Origin: an uncultured Eubacteriales bacterium
GTDB taxonomy: Bacteria > Bacillota > Clostridia > Christensenellales > Aristaeellaceae
Assembly (NCBI GenBank): GCA_900553295.1
Contig: USCR01000005.1
Coordinates: forward strand, 1-43,046
Direction: 5' to 3'
DNA length: 43,046 bases
Within the stretch, counting starts at the first letter, position 1; each line of letters begins with the position of its first letter. Below are positions 14,277 through 22,301 of the stretch, piece after piece. The position numbers and the translations under genes are program-made. The notes below the pieces were generated by a model that had not been told where the DNA came from, did not search any database, and was given only the letters and a program-made list of their open reading frames with translations.

Positions 14277-14873
14277 TTACCGGGAGTAGAACTCGACGAT
14301 CATGTTCTCCTGCAGCTGCAGGTCGATATCCTCGCGGGCAGGCAGCGCATTCACGGTGCCGGTCAGGTTGGGAGCGTCAAAGGTCAGCCACTTGGGGGTC
14401 AGCACGGAAGTGCCCTCCCGCAGCGCCTTGAACATTTCCTTCTCGGCGGAGGTGGGGCGCAGGGTAATCACGTCGCCAACCTTCACGGAATAGGAGGGGA
14501 TGTCCACCTTCTTGCCGTTCACACGGATGTGGCCGTGGCCCACCACCTGACGCGCCATGCGGCGGGTCTTGGCCAGGCCCAGACGGTACACCACGTTGTC
14601 CAGACGCAGCTCCAGCAGCTGGAGCATGTTGTCGCCGGTGATGCCCTTCATGTTCGCGGCCTTCAGGTAGTAGCGGTGGAACTGCTTCTCCAGAATGCCG
14701 TAAACAAACTTAACCTTCTGCTTTTCCTTCAGCTGCGCCCCGTACTCAGAAACCTTCTTACGACGGGTGCCGCCGGGATTACGGGTAGACTTCTTGTTGC
14801 TGTAGCCCATCACTGCCGGGGAAATATCGAAGCTCCGGCACTTGCGGGCGATCGGTTGCTTATTGACAGCCAT
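14277..14873 (-). CDS. rpsD: Ribosomal protein S4
   Basis: 198 residues. Primary 16S rRNA binder of the small subunit; in many bacteria also the repressor of its own mRNA. The S4 RNA-binding domain is seen in RLDNVVYRLGLAKTRRMARQ and HGHIRVNGKKVDIPSY; the C-terminal end is NMIVEFYSR. The N-terminus lacks the zinc cysteines of some S4 forms. GAAGGAGG precedes the start. Confidence 0.98.
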   Translation of the reverse strand: MAVNKQPIARKCRSFDISPAVMGYSNKKSTRNPGGTRRKKVSEYGAQLKEKQKVKFVYGILEKQFHRYYLKAANMKGITGDNMLQLLELRLDNVVYRLGLAKTRRMARQVVGHGHIRVNGKKVDIPSYSVKVGDVITLRPTSAEKEMFKALREGTSVLTPKWLTFDAPNLTGTVNALPAREDIDLQLQENMIVEFYSR

Positions 14874-14897
14874 TGTATGTTGTCCTCCTTCAATACC

Positions 14898-15302
14898 TTA
14901 CACGCGGCGGCGCTTGGGCGGACGGCAGCCATTGTGAGGAATGGGCGTCACGTCCTTGATCATGTTCACTTCCAGACCCGCAGCCTGCAGGGAGCGGATC
15001 GCGGCTTCACGTCCGGAGCCGGGGCCCTTTACATACACTTCCACGGTCTTCAGGCCGAATTCCATGGCCGCCTTGGCAGCGGTCTCGGCAGCCATCTGCG
15101 CCGCAAAGGGCGTGGACTTCTTGCTGCCACGGAATCCCAACCCGCCGGAAGAGGCCCAGGACAAGGCGTTGCCATTGGTGTCGGTGATGGTCACGATGGT
15201 GTTATTGAAAGAAGAACGGATATGGGCGGCGCCGCGCTCCACGAGCTTCTTCTCACGGCGCTTGCGCGTTACCTTCTTGAGCTTTTGCTTGGTGGGTGCC
15301 AT
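14898..15302 (-). CDS. rpsK: Ribosomal protein S11
   Basis: 134 residues. Canonical motifs [35 protein letters not shown] and the basic end [16 protein letters not shown]. Located on the platform of the 30S subunit. GGAGGGA upstream of the ATG at 15302. Confidence 0.98.
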   Translation of the reverse strand: MAPTKQKLKKVTRKRREKKLVERGAAHIRSSFNNTIVTITDTNGNALSWASSGGLGFRGSKKSTPFAAQMAAETAAKAAMEFGLKTVEVYVKGPGSGREAAIRSLQAAGLEVNMIKDVTPIPHNGCRPPKRRRV

Positions 15303-15351
15303 TTTTATCCCTCCGTGCCCTCATGGGGCGTATCATTGCGTCAGGCCGAAA

Positions 15352-15729
15352 TTACTTGGTGGCCTTCTTCTTGCCAGCAATGGTCTTCTTGGGACCCTTG
15401 CGGGTACGGGCATTCTGCTTGGTGTTCTGACCGCGCACCGGGAGTCCCCGGCGGTGACGTACGCCACGGTAGCAGCCGATTTCCATCAGCCGCTTTACAT
15501 TCAGGGAAACTTCCCGGCGCAGATCGCCTTCCACCTTCAGGTGATGCTCGATGTAGTCACGCAGCTTGCTGATTTCAGTCTCGGAGAGATCCTTGATCCG
15601 GGTGTCGGGATTGATGCCGATCTCCGCAATCATCTTCTGAGAGGTCGTCAGGCCGATGCCATAGATATAGGTCAGGCCGACTTCCACGCGTTTTTCTCTG
15701 GGCAGGTCGACGCCCGCAATGCGTGCCAT
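15352..15729 (-). CDS. rpsM: Ribosomal protein S13
   Basis: 125 residues. [20 protein letters not shown] start, helix-two-turn-helix ..[13 protein letters not shown].., and the C-terminal [19 protein letters not shown] tail that contacts the P-site tRNA. First gene of this cluster: no rpmJ or infA is found just upstream, unlike the usual infA-rpmJ-rpsM order. GGAGGTG lies before the ATG. Confidence 0.98.
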   Translation of the reverse strand: MARIAGVDLPREKRVEVGLTYIYGIGLTTSQKMIAEIGINPDTRIKDLSETEISKLRDYIEHHLKVEGDLRREVSLNVKRLMEIGCYRGVRHRRGLPVRGQNTKQNARTRKGPKKTIAGKKKATK

Positions 15730-16011
15730 GTGTGTAATACACCTCCAAATTGTGCTTGCGGCCCATGCCGCGATGAAAGAAGCGGATTCCTCACATTCCT
15801 CCAGGCAACCCTACCAGGAAGAAGGCGCATTCGTCCGCAGCTTCGTGTCCCGCGAGGTGAATGCAGGCGGGACGGCACCACGCATCGCCGGAAGGCGCTG
15901 AGCGCAATGCCTGCCAAAAAATTTGAGAAGACTTATGGTTAACCGGTGGAACACATCCTTAGAGGAGGACATGCAGCCGCCCACCAGTCGAACCTACTCG
16001 GCAACCATTAC
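15730..16011 (-). promoter_or_regulatory. Leader of the rpsM operon
   Basis: About 275 nt between the promoter and rpsM with no credible gene. On the minus strand it contains a hairpin (near 15945-15992) whose arms ACTGGTGG and CCACCGGT enclose a second helix CATGTCC / GGATGTG. Leaders of this operon are bound by S4 in enterobacteria; whether S4 acts here is unknown. Confidence 0.45.
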
Positions 16012-16040
16012 ATTTTAGCACGAAAGCAAGAAAATGTAAA
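16012..16040 (-). promoter_or_regulatory. Promoter of the rpsM operon
   Basis: On the minus strand: TTTACA, 17-base spacer, TAAAAT, each five of six to consensus. Transcript start expected near 16005. Confidence 0.7.
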
Positions 16041-16121
16041 TATTTATTTGCCCCTTTTCAAACATTTTTTCGGGCATATGGGGAGATTTTTCGCGGGTTT
16101 CCGGGGCATGGCACGCGCAAC

Positions 16122-17417
16122 TCATTCCCCATCTGCAAGGGGGACCACCGTGCCTGTTTTTCTTGCTTTTTCGGCACGGAAAACGGCCAGATGCCCGTTC
16201 ACGGAATCCTCAATGGAAGTGCAGGAAATAGAAGGCGTTTTGCCCTGCAGCACGCGGACAAAGTCCTCCACCAGCCGCAGGTCGCCGCCCCCGTGGGTGC
16301 CGTTGGCGCCGCTCTTGTCCCCGCCGATCCCCAGATCCACGGTTTCCTCCCGCCAACCGGCTTCGCTGGCTGTATCCACGGTGCGCACCACATAGCGGGA
16401 GTCATCGAATACGCCCTTGATTTCTCCGCGGGTTCCAATGATATGTATGTTCCGCTCCGGCTTGGCCGCTCCGCCAATCATGTTCAGGGTTCCTGTGGCG
16501 CCATCGGCAAACTGCAGCAGGACCGACTGGTGATCCACCACGGTGTGGTCGCATTTCCAGACGCAGCGCCCATAGTTGCTGTTCCCCTTCAGGGAGGCAA
16601 TCTTATCCTCCAGGGTGGGATGCTCCAACCCTTCCAGGGAATCCCACACGTAAAAGGCCCAGCGGTCGGGATGATCGATATAGTGCTTTTTGGCGGAGTA
16701 AAGGCAGTCTGCTTCTATGGGACAATCCACCATACAGCGCGTGCCGGCCCTTGGGGGTGTTTTCTCCGGCGCAAACTGGAAATCTCCGCCGAAGCTGGAC
16801 ACCAGGGTGGGCCTTACGCCGCTTTTGAGCCAGATCATCAGATCCAGGTCATGGCAGCATTTGGCCAGCAGCATGGAGGCACCGCATTTTTCCTCATTGC
16901 CCCACTTGCCGCGAATGTAGGAGACCGCCAGATGATGGTAGCTCACATGTTCCGTGCATTGTATATTGATGATTTCGCCGATGTCGCCCCGCAGAAGCCT
17001 TTCCTTGATTTGCGCGTAGAAAGGCGCGTAACGCAGTACGTGGCAGATCATCACCCGGCGGCCGGTTTCCCGGGCAGTGCGCACAAGCTCCCACATCTCC
17101 GCCTCATTGACCGCGAAGGGCTTTTCCAACAGCATGTGGTATCCGGCGCGGAGCAGGGGAATGGCCGTGGAGACATGCTGCGTGTCCATGGTGCCATTGA
17201 TGATGGCATCAGCCAACTGTGGACGGGCGGCCAGCGCTTCGGCGCTTTCGAAACACATGTCCTGCGGGATATGATAGCATGCAGCTGCTTTCTTCCGGCG
17301 GATGGGATCTGGATCGGCTACTCCGACAATGGTCAGCGCTTCCGGATGGAGCTTCGCATAGGATGCATAGAGCATGGCGCGATGTCCCGCGCCTACAATG
17401 ATAGCGGAAACCGGCAT
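16122..17417 (-). CDS. Gfo/Idh/MocA-family oxidoreductase
   Basis: 431 residues from the ATG at 17417 (AAAGGAGG upstream). N-terminal Rossmann fold for NAD(P): VSAIIVGAGHRAMLYASYAK, then IINGTMD and LLEKPFAVNEAE with the Lys of the EKP motif. The C-terminal domain has CCHDLDLMIWL with the His/Asp typical of the catalytic region. An additional cysteine-rich segment (RCMVDCPIEADCLYSAKKHY, later GRCVWKCDH) marks a subfamily seen in gut Firmicutes. Family members oxidise or reduce sugars, inositols or amino sugars; the substrate cannot be told. It has its own promoter and no sugar genes beside it. Confidence 0.9.
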   Translation of the reverse strand: MPVSAIIVGAGHRAMLYASYAKLHPEALTIVGVADPDPIRRKKAAACYHIPQDMCFESAEALAARPQLADAIINGTMDTQHVSTAIPLLRAGYHMLLEKPFAVNEAEMWELVRTARETGRRVMICHVLRYAPFYAQIKERLLRGDIGEIINIQCTEHVSYHHLAVSYIRGKWGNEEKCGASMLLAKCCHDLDLMIWLKSGVRPTLVSSFGGDFQFAPEKTPPRAGTRCMVDCPIEADCLYSAKKHYIDHPDRWAFYVWDSLEGLEHPTLEDKIASLKGNSNYGRCVWKCDHTVVDHQSVLLQFADGATGTLNMIGGAAKPERNIHIIGTRGEIKGVFDDSRYVVRTVDTASEAGWREETVDLGIGGDKSGANGTHGGGDLRLVEDFVRVLQGKTPSISCTSIEDSVNGHLAVFRAEKARKTGTVVPLADGE

Positions 17418-17468
17418 GGTTTCTATCCTCCTTTGGAGCATGTGCTGTTACGAAAATGAACTTATTTT

Positions 17469-17497
17469 ATTATGAAGAAAAGGAAATCTATTGTCAA
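17469..17497 (-). promoter_or_regulatory. Promoter of the Gfo/Idh gene
   Basis: On the minus strand: TTGACA, 17-base spacer, CATAAT, about 50 bases before the start codon. Confidence 0.7.
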
Positions 17498-17666
17498 GGC
17501 AAAAAACAGGAATACGGATTTCTTTCGCGCCGCGAGGGAGACATGTATGCATTACAGCCAGCTCCATATCCCCATCGAACGCTGAAACTTTGCCACTCTT
17601 CGGCAAACACACCGCTCAAGGCGTCCTGCCAGATGGCGGGGGCATGGCGCTTAAGGCTGATATTGC

Positions 17667-17695
17667 TTGCACTCTCAGGGGATTTGTGCTACCAT
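17667..17695 (+). promoter_or_regulatory. Candidate promoter of the YidC-TagF gene
   Basis: TTGCAC, 17-base spacer, TACCAT. The -10 is weak (four of six). The expected start is near 17702, leaving a ~250-nt leader. Confidence 0.45.
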
Positions 17696-17707
17696 AGCCA
17701 TGCTTAG

Positions 17708-17797
17708 AGCGGCCGGGCACGGCGTATTTCCACGGGCGGAAGGCAGAGCCAAAATGAACACGGGCGATTTGCACTGCCCGGTATATCGCTGGCCGCT
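17708..17797 (+). promoter_or_regulatory. Structured leader segment
   Basis: AGCGGCC (17708-17714) pairs with GGCCGCT (17791-17797) and encloses a hairpin CGGGC / GCCCG (17761-17780). It begins a few bases after the predicted transcript start. No known riboswitch is recognised. Confidence 0.35.
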
Positions 17798-17951
17798 AGG
17801 AAAATAAGGATGCTTCCCAACCAGAGGCTGCCCGCAGGGCATGCAGAACGAAATACCGGCGCTATTTCGGCGTGCTTGTGGCGGGATGGATGCCATAGCG
17901 CTGCTATGGCCGCAGGGGAGCGATGCGCGCGAAGAAAGGGTTTTTATTCCG

Positions 17952-20033
17952 ATGATGAAAGCACTGGGTAGCATATTGGGTGAAGTAATGTATTGGTGCT
18001 ATGCGCTGGTGCAAAATTATGGCCTGGCCATTATACTGTTTACACTGCTAACCAAGGTTGTGCTGCTGCCTTTTAGCATATGGTTGCATAAGAATGGCAT
18101 CAAGATCGTGAAACTCCAGGCGAAAATCAACACGGTGAAAGCGGAATACTACGGGGACGCCGGTGTGATTGCGGAAAAGCAATCGGAGCTGTACAAGCAG
18201 GAGAAATACAATCCCTTGGTAAACCTGATTCCCATCATGATCCAGCTGATCCTGCTGATGGGCCTGATCGAGGTGATTTATCATCCGCTTACCTATATCC
18301 TTCACCTGGATAGCGATTGTATCCAGCAGCTGGTTGCCTCAGCCATGTCCCTTCGGGGCATAACGGAAGCCGGAGCCTCCATTCAGCTAAGTGTGGTTGG
18401 TCTGGTCAAGACGGGGGAGCTGCAGGGGGCGCTCGCCATGCTGCCGGAGAATATGGACACAACGCTGCGGCAAATCGAAGGCCTGCGGATGGACCTCCTG
18501 GGAATCAATATGTGTGGGATTCCCAGTGAATTGGGCGGGCTGTACGTGCTTTCGCCGCTGCTGGCGGCGCTCTCCTCCTGGCTGCTGTGCATGTTCCAGA
18601 ACGCGCAGAATGTTTTGCAGAGCGAGCAGGGCCTGTGGAACAAGTATGGAACCATGCTGCTCTCTGTGGGGATTAGCCTCTACCTGGGCTGGTTTGTACC
18701 CATCGGCGTGGCGCTGTATTGGGTTGTGAGCAATCTTTGCGCCATTCTGCAAACCATGGCGCTGAATCAAATCATCAATCCGAAAAAGTATGTTGACTAC
18801 GAGGAACTGGAACAAAGCCGACAGCGCCTGCGGGCCATTGAAAGCCTGCAACCGGACGCGCACACTCCTGAAGCCAAGGAGAACGCTCGGCGGGAAAAGG
18901 CTGACTATAAAAAATTCTTTTCCATTGAAAACAAGCACCTGGTTTTCTTTTCGGAGAAAAGCGGATATTATAAATACTATCAGGATATGATGGCATACGT
19001 TCTCACCCATTCCAACGTTGTCATTCATTATGTCACCAATGATCCCAACGACCAGATCTTTGCAATCGCAAAGGAGACCCCCCAGATTCATCCCTATTAT
19101 ATCAGCATGAAAAGGGCCATTACGCTGTTTATGAAGATGGACGCGGACATGGTGGTCATGACCACGCCTGACCTGGACAACTATTATCTCAAACGCAGCT
19201 ATGTCCGAAAGGATATAGAGTATGTCTACGTTCCCCATGGCATGGCATCGCAGATATTGACCATTCACAAGGGCGGATGCGATCACTTTGACACGGCGTT
19301 TTGCGCGGGACAGCATCACATTGATGAAATGCGCGAAATGGAAGAAATGTATGGCACCCGAAAAAAGAATCTGGTCCCGGTGGGGTACGGCTTGCTGGAT
19401 GATCTGATCGCCGCCTACGCGCAGCAGGAGCATGGGGCCCACGAACGGCCCATTGTCCTGATAGCGCCTTCCTGGCAGAAGGATAACATTCTTGATACCT
19501 GCATCGACGGGCTGATTCGCAGCCTGCTGGCGGAGGGCTTCCGCGTGGTTGTCCGCCCGCATCCTGAGTACGTCAAACGATTCCGCACGCAGGCCAATGC
19601 GCTGAGGGAGCGCTGGGCGCATGTGGATGCCGAACGGCTGAGCATGGAAATGGACTTTACCTCCAATGCGACCATTTTTACCGCCGACACGGTAGTGACG
19701 GACTGGAGCGGGATTGCCTATGAATTCAGCTTCGCGACGCTGAAAAAAACCCTGTACATCGATACCCCCATGAAGGTGTCCAACCCGGACTTCTACCGTT
19801 GCAAAACGCCTCCCTTTGACCTGAACATCCGTGACAGGATTGGCGTACGCCTAAAGCCCGAAGAGGTGGAAAAGGCCGGCGCCACCGTGCGTGCCATGCT
19901 GGCTGGCCAACGGGAAAACGAGGAAACCCTGCGGGCCATCCGTGACGAAAGCGTATTTCATATTGGGCATAGTGGAGAATACGCCGGAAAGTACCTGCTC
20001 CAGCGCCTGTTGGAACGCGCCAAGAAGCAATGA
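17952..20033 (+). CDS. YidC-like membrane domain fused to TagB/TagF-type polymer transferase
   Basis: 693 residues. Residues ~1-265 are a YidC/Oxa1-like insertase domain with five or so membrane segments: YGLAIILFTLLTKVVLLPF, then a cytosolic helical hairpin (LQAKINTVKAEYYGD, EKQSELYKQEKYNPLV), LIPIMIQLILLMGLIEV, and a C-terminal pair ending GVALYWVVSNLCAILQ. The groove Arg of bacterial YidC appears as Lys in LLTKVV. After a charged linker, residues ~310-690 are a CDP-glycerol glycerophosphotransferase-like domain: VPHGMAS (His429), VGYGLLDDL, RPHPEY (His537), VVTDWSGIAYEF (Asp584). This family adds polyol-phosphate units to teichoic-type polymers at the inner membrane face. ATG 17952 or 17955 follows AAAGGG. 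Fifty-four bases later starts the phosphonate gene. Confidence 0.85.
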   Translation: MMKALGSILGEVMYWCYALVQNYGLAIILFTLLTKVVLLPFSIWLHKNGIKIVKLQAKINTVKAEYYGDAGVIAEKQSELYKQEKYNPLVNLIPIMIQLILLMGLIEVIYHPLTYILHLDSDCIQQLVASAMSLRGITEAGASIQLSVVGLVKTGELQGALAMLPENMDTTLRQIEGLRMDLLGINMCGIPSELGGLYVLSPLLAALSSWLLCMFQNAQNVLQSEQGLWNKYGTMLLSVGISLYLGWFVPIGVALYWVVSNLCAILQTMALNQIINPKKYVDYEELEQSRQRLRAIESLQPDAHTPEAKENARREKADYKKFFSIENKHLVFFSEKSGYYKYYQDMMAYVLTHSNVVIHYVTNDPNDQIFAIAKETPQIHPYYISMKRAITLFMKMDADMVVMTTPDLDNYYLKRSYVRKDIEYVYVPHGMASQILTIHKGGCDHFDTAFCAGQHHIDEMREMEEMYGTRKKNLVPVGYGLLDDLIAAYAQQEHGAHERPIVLIAPSWQKDNILDTCIDGLIRSLLAEGFRVVVRPHPEYVKRFRTQANALRERWAHVDAERLSMEMDFTSNATIFTADTVVTDWSGIAYEFSFATLKKTLYIDTPMKVSNPDFYRCKTPPFDLNIRDRIGVRLKPEEVEKAGATVRAMLAGQRENEETLRAIRDESVFHIGHSGEYAGKYLLQRLLERAKKQ

Positions 20034-20087
20034 CCGGTTGAAGAAACACAACGGGAATTACCCCATAGAAAGGAAGCGCTACACTGC

Positions 20088-22100
20088 ATGAAAGCATTGA
20101 TTCTCAATTCTGGCCTGGGCCACCGCATGGGCGTCCTTACATCCGAGCATCCCAAGTGCATGACGGAGCTCTCCACGTCCCAAACGATTCTGAGCCGCCA
20201 GCTGAAGTTCCTTGCTGATGCCGGCATCCATGAAGTCGTCATGACCACGGGATATTTTGATGCCGTGCTGGTGAACTACTGCAATTCCTTGGAGCTGCCC
20301 TTGCATATCCAGTTCATCAAAAATCCCTTGTACGCCGAAACCAACTATATTTATTCCATTTACTGCGCCCGGGAGGCGCTGCGGGATGATGATATCCTGA
20401 TGATGCACGGAGACCTGGTCTTTGAATATTCCGTGCTGGAGGACATCGTCAACCATGCCGGGAGCTGCATGAAAGTTTCCTCCACCCTGCCTTTGCCGGA
20501 CAAGGACTTTAAGGCCGTGGTGCGTGATGGCCTGGTAAAGGCGGTTGGCGTGGAATTCTTTAATTCAGCCGTGGAGGCCCAGGCACTCTATAAGCTGAAG
20601 CAAAAGGATTGGGAGATCTGGCTGAATAAGATCTGCGCCATGTGCGAAGCCGACCAACGGAATTGCTATGCCGAGGTGGCCCTGAATGCCGTTACGGACG
20701 AATGCGTCATTGAAGCCTATGACGTAAAGGACCGCCTTTGCACCGAGATCGATACGCCCGAAGATCTGGCGAACGTGCGCAGTCAGCTGTCAAAAATTGA
20801 AAGCCGAACGGTGTACATGTGCTTTTCCACGGATGTGATCCACAGCGGCCATATTGCCATTCTTCGCAAAGCACAAAAGCTGGGCAAGGTAATCATCGGC
20901 GTGCTGTCGGATGAGGCAGTGGTGAACTATAAGCGTTTCCCCTTGCTGCCCTTTGAAGAACGAAAGTCCCTGTTTGAAAGCATGGCCGGCATCTATAAAA
21001 TTGTCAAGCAGGATACGTTGAGCTATCGTGAAAATTTGCTGCGCTACCATCCCACCTATGTGGTGCACGGGGACAACTGGCGCAGTGGTGTGCAAAAGCC
21101 CATCCGTGATGAGGTTTGCGAAGTCCTGGCTACCTATGGCGGCCAACTGGTGGAGTACCCCTATGCGTCCGACGCCAAGTATGCCGAGATCGATAAACGG
21201 GTGCAGATGGAGCTTTCCACCCCGGATGTCCGGCGGGGACGCTTGCGCAAGGTGCTTGCCATGAAAGGGCTGGTAACAGCCCTGGAAGCCCATAGTGGCC
21301 TTACGGGACTGATTGTCGAAAAAACCGTGGTTGCGGAGAAGGGCGGCGCCCGGCAGTTTGACGCCATGTGGATCAGCTCCCTGTGCGACTCCACAGCCAA
21401 GGGAAAGCCCGATATCGAGTTGGTTGATATGACGTCCCGGTTCCGTACGGTGGACGATATTTGCGAAGTAACCACCAAGCCCATTATCTTCGACGGTGAC
21501 ACGGGCGGCTTGACGGAGCACTTTGTTTACACGGTGCGCACCCTGGAGCGCATGGGCGTGAGCATGATTGTCATTGAGGACAAGACCGGGCTGAAAAAGA
21601 ATTCCCTCTTCGGGACGGAAGTAGCCCAGACCCAGGACACCATCGAGAACTTCAGCAACAAGATCCGCGCAGGGAAAAACGCCCAGAAAACCAGGGACTT
21701 CATGATTTGCGCGCGCATTGAAAGCCTGATTCTGGAACGCGGCATGGAGGACGCGCTCACCCGCGCCTTTGCCTTCACCGAGGCGGGAGCGGACGCAATC
21801 ATGATCCATAGCCGCAAGAAGGACCCGGCGGAGATCTTCGCCTTTGTGGAGGCCTTCCGGGCAAAGGACCCTGTTACGCCCATTGTGGTGGTCCCAACTT
21901 CATTCAACGAAGTAACGGAGGAGGAATTCAAGCGGCGTGGCGTAAACATTGTCATTTATGCCAATCAGCTTACCCGCACGGGGGTCCCAGCCATGCAGCA
22001 TGCCGCTGAGCTCATCCTTCAAAATCATCGGGCCAAGGAATGCGATGATATATGCATGCCCTTCAAGGACATCATTCGCCTGATACCCGAGGATATTTGA
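20088..22100 (+). CDS. Nucleotidyltransferase + cytidylyltransferase + PEP mutase fusion
   Basis: 670 residues, three domains. Residues 1-230: NTP transferase (LicC/PntC type) with LNSGLGHRMG (7-15), HPK with Lys23, NPLYAETNYIYSIY, HGDLVFE. Residues 237-370: TagD-like cytidylyltransferase with HSGH (His252, His255) and YVVHGDNW; the second motif (usually GIS[ST]T) is replaced by ASDAKYAEI, so this domain may be altered or inactive. Residues ~375-670: phosphoenolpyruvate mutase with FDAMWISSL, FDGDTGG (Asp469, Asp471) and EDKTGLKKNS (Glu497-Ser506). PEP mutase makes phosphonopyruvate, the first step of nearly all phosphonates; the transferases could load a product onto CMP or CDP. The TagF-type gene upstream is the likely user. 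GAAAGGAAG precedes the ATG; a strong hairpin follows. Confidence 0.9.
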   Translation: MKALILNSGLGHRMGVLTSEHPKCMTELSTSQTILSRQLKFLADAGIHEVVMTTGYFDAVLVNYCNSLELPLHIQFIKNPLYAETNYIYSIYCAREALRDDDILMMHGDLVFEYSVLEDIVNHAGSCMKVSSTLPLPDKDFKAVVRDGLVKAVGVEFFNSAVEAQALYKLKQKDWEIWLNKICAMCEADQRNCYAEVALNAVTDECVIEAYDVKDRLCTEIDTPEDLANVRSQLSKIESRTVYMCFSTDVIHSGHIAILRKAQKLGKVIIGVLSDEAVVNYKRFPLLPFEERKSLFESMAGIYKIVKQDTLSYRENLLRYHPTYVVHGDNWRSGVQKPIRDEVCEVLATYGGQLVEYPYASDAKYAEIDKRVQMELSTPDVRRGRLRKVLAMKGLVTALEAHSGLTGLIVEKTVVAEKGGARQFDAMWISSLCDSTAKGKPDIELVDMTSRFRTVDDICEVTTKPIIFDGDTGGLTEHFVYTVRTLERMGVSMIVIEDKTGLKKNSLFGTEVAQTQDTIENFSNKIRAGKNAQKTRDFMICARIESLILERGMEDALTRAFAFTEAGADAIMIHSRKKDPAEIFAFVEAFRAKDPVTPIVVVPTSFNEVTEEEFKRRGVNIVIYANQLTRTGVPAMQHAAELILQNHRAKECDDICMPFKDIIRLIPEDI

Positions 22101-22147
22101 GGAGCGCGGTGCTCTATGGGGAAAAGTTTATGACCATGCTCTTTTAA

Positions 22148-22184
22148 GCAAAGCGGCAGCGGAATGTTCCGGCTGCCGCTTTGC
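22148..22184 (+). terminator. Strong hairpin after the PEP mutase gene
   Basis: Thirteen-base perfect arms GCAAAGCGGCAGC / GCTGCCGCTTTGC around an 11-base centre that itself begins GGAA and ends TTCC. The T-run is short, so termination may be partial. Confidence 0.65.
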
Positions 22185-22255
22185 GCGCACTCTGCCGCTG
22201 ACGGGGCAGTGTCCATTGCCTTGGGATGGCTCTTTTCCCGGTAGGCGGTTTCTGC

Positions 22256-22261
22256 TATAAT
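22256..22261 (+). promoter_or_regulatory. Extended -10 promoter of cca
   Basis: TGCTATAAT: perfect -10 with TGn extension, 40 bases before the cca start; the -35 region (TTTTCC) is weak. Confidence 0.6.
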
Positions 22262-22301
22262 GGGCGTAGCGCACGGGGCGCTGAATAAAAGGAGGCAATG
22301 T

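Larger units (their letters stand above)
17418..17951. other. Divergent intergenic region, 534 bases
   Basis: Holds two outward promoters (listed separately) and, on the right, a ~250-nt leader before the YidC-TagF gene. The open frames here (17456-17707) have no ribosome site. An in-frame upstream ATG for the fusion gene exists at 17841 but lacks a good ribosome site. Confidence 0.5.

Noticed and set aside
15960..16010. GGTTCGA on the minus strand resembling a tRNA T-arm
   Set aside because: No acceptor stem, anticodon arm or D-arm could be fitted around it; it is part of the rpsM leader.
16191..17459. 422-codon open frame on the + strand
   Set aside because: Antisense to the Gfo/Idh gene and runs across its promoter.
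18387..19622. 411-codon open frame on the minus strand
   Set aside because: Antisense shadow of the YidC-TagF gene.
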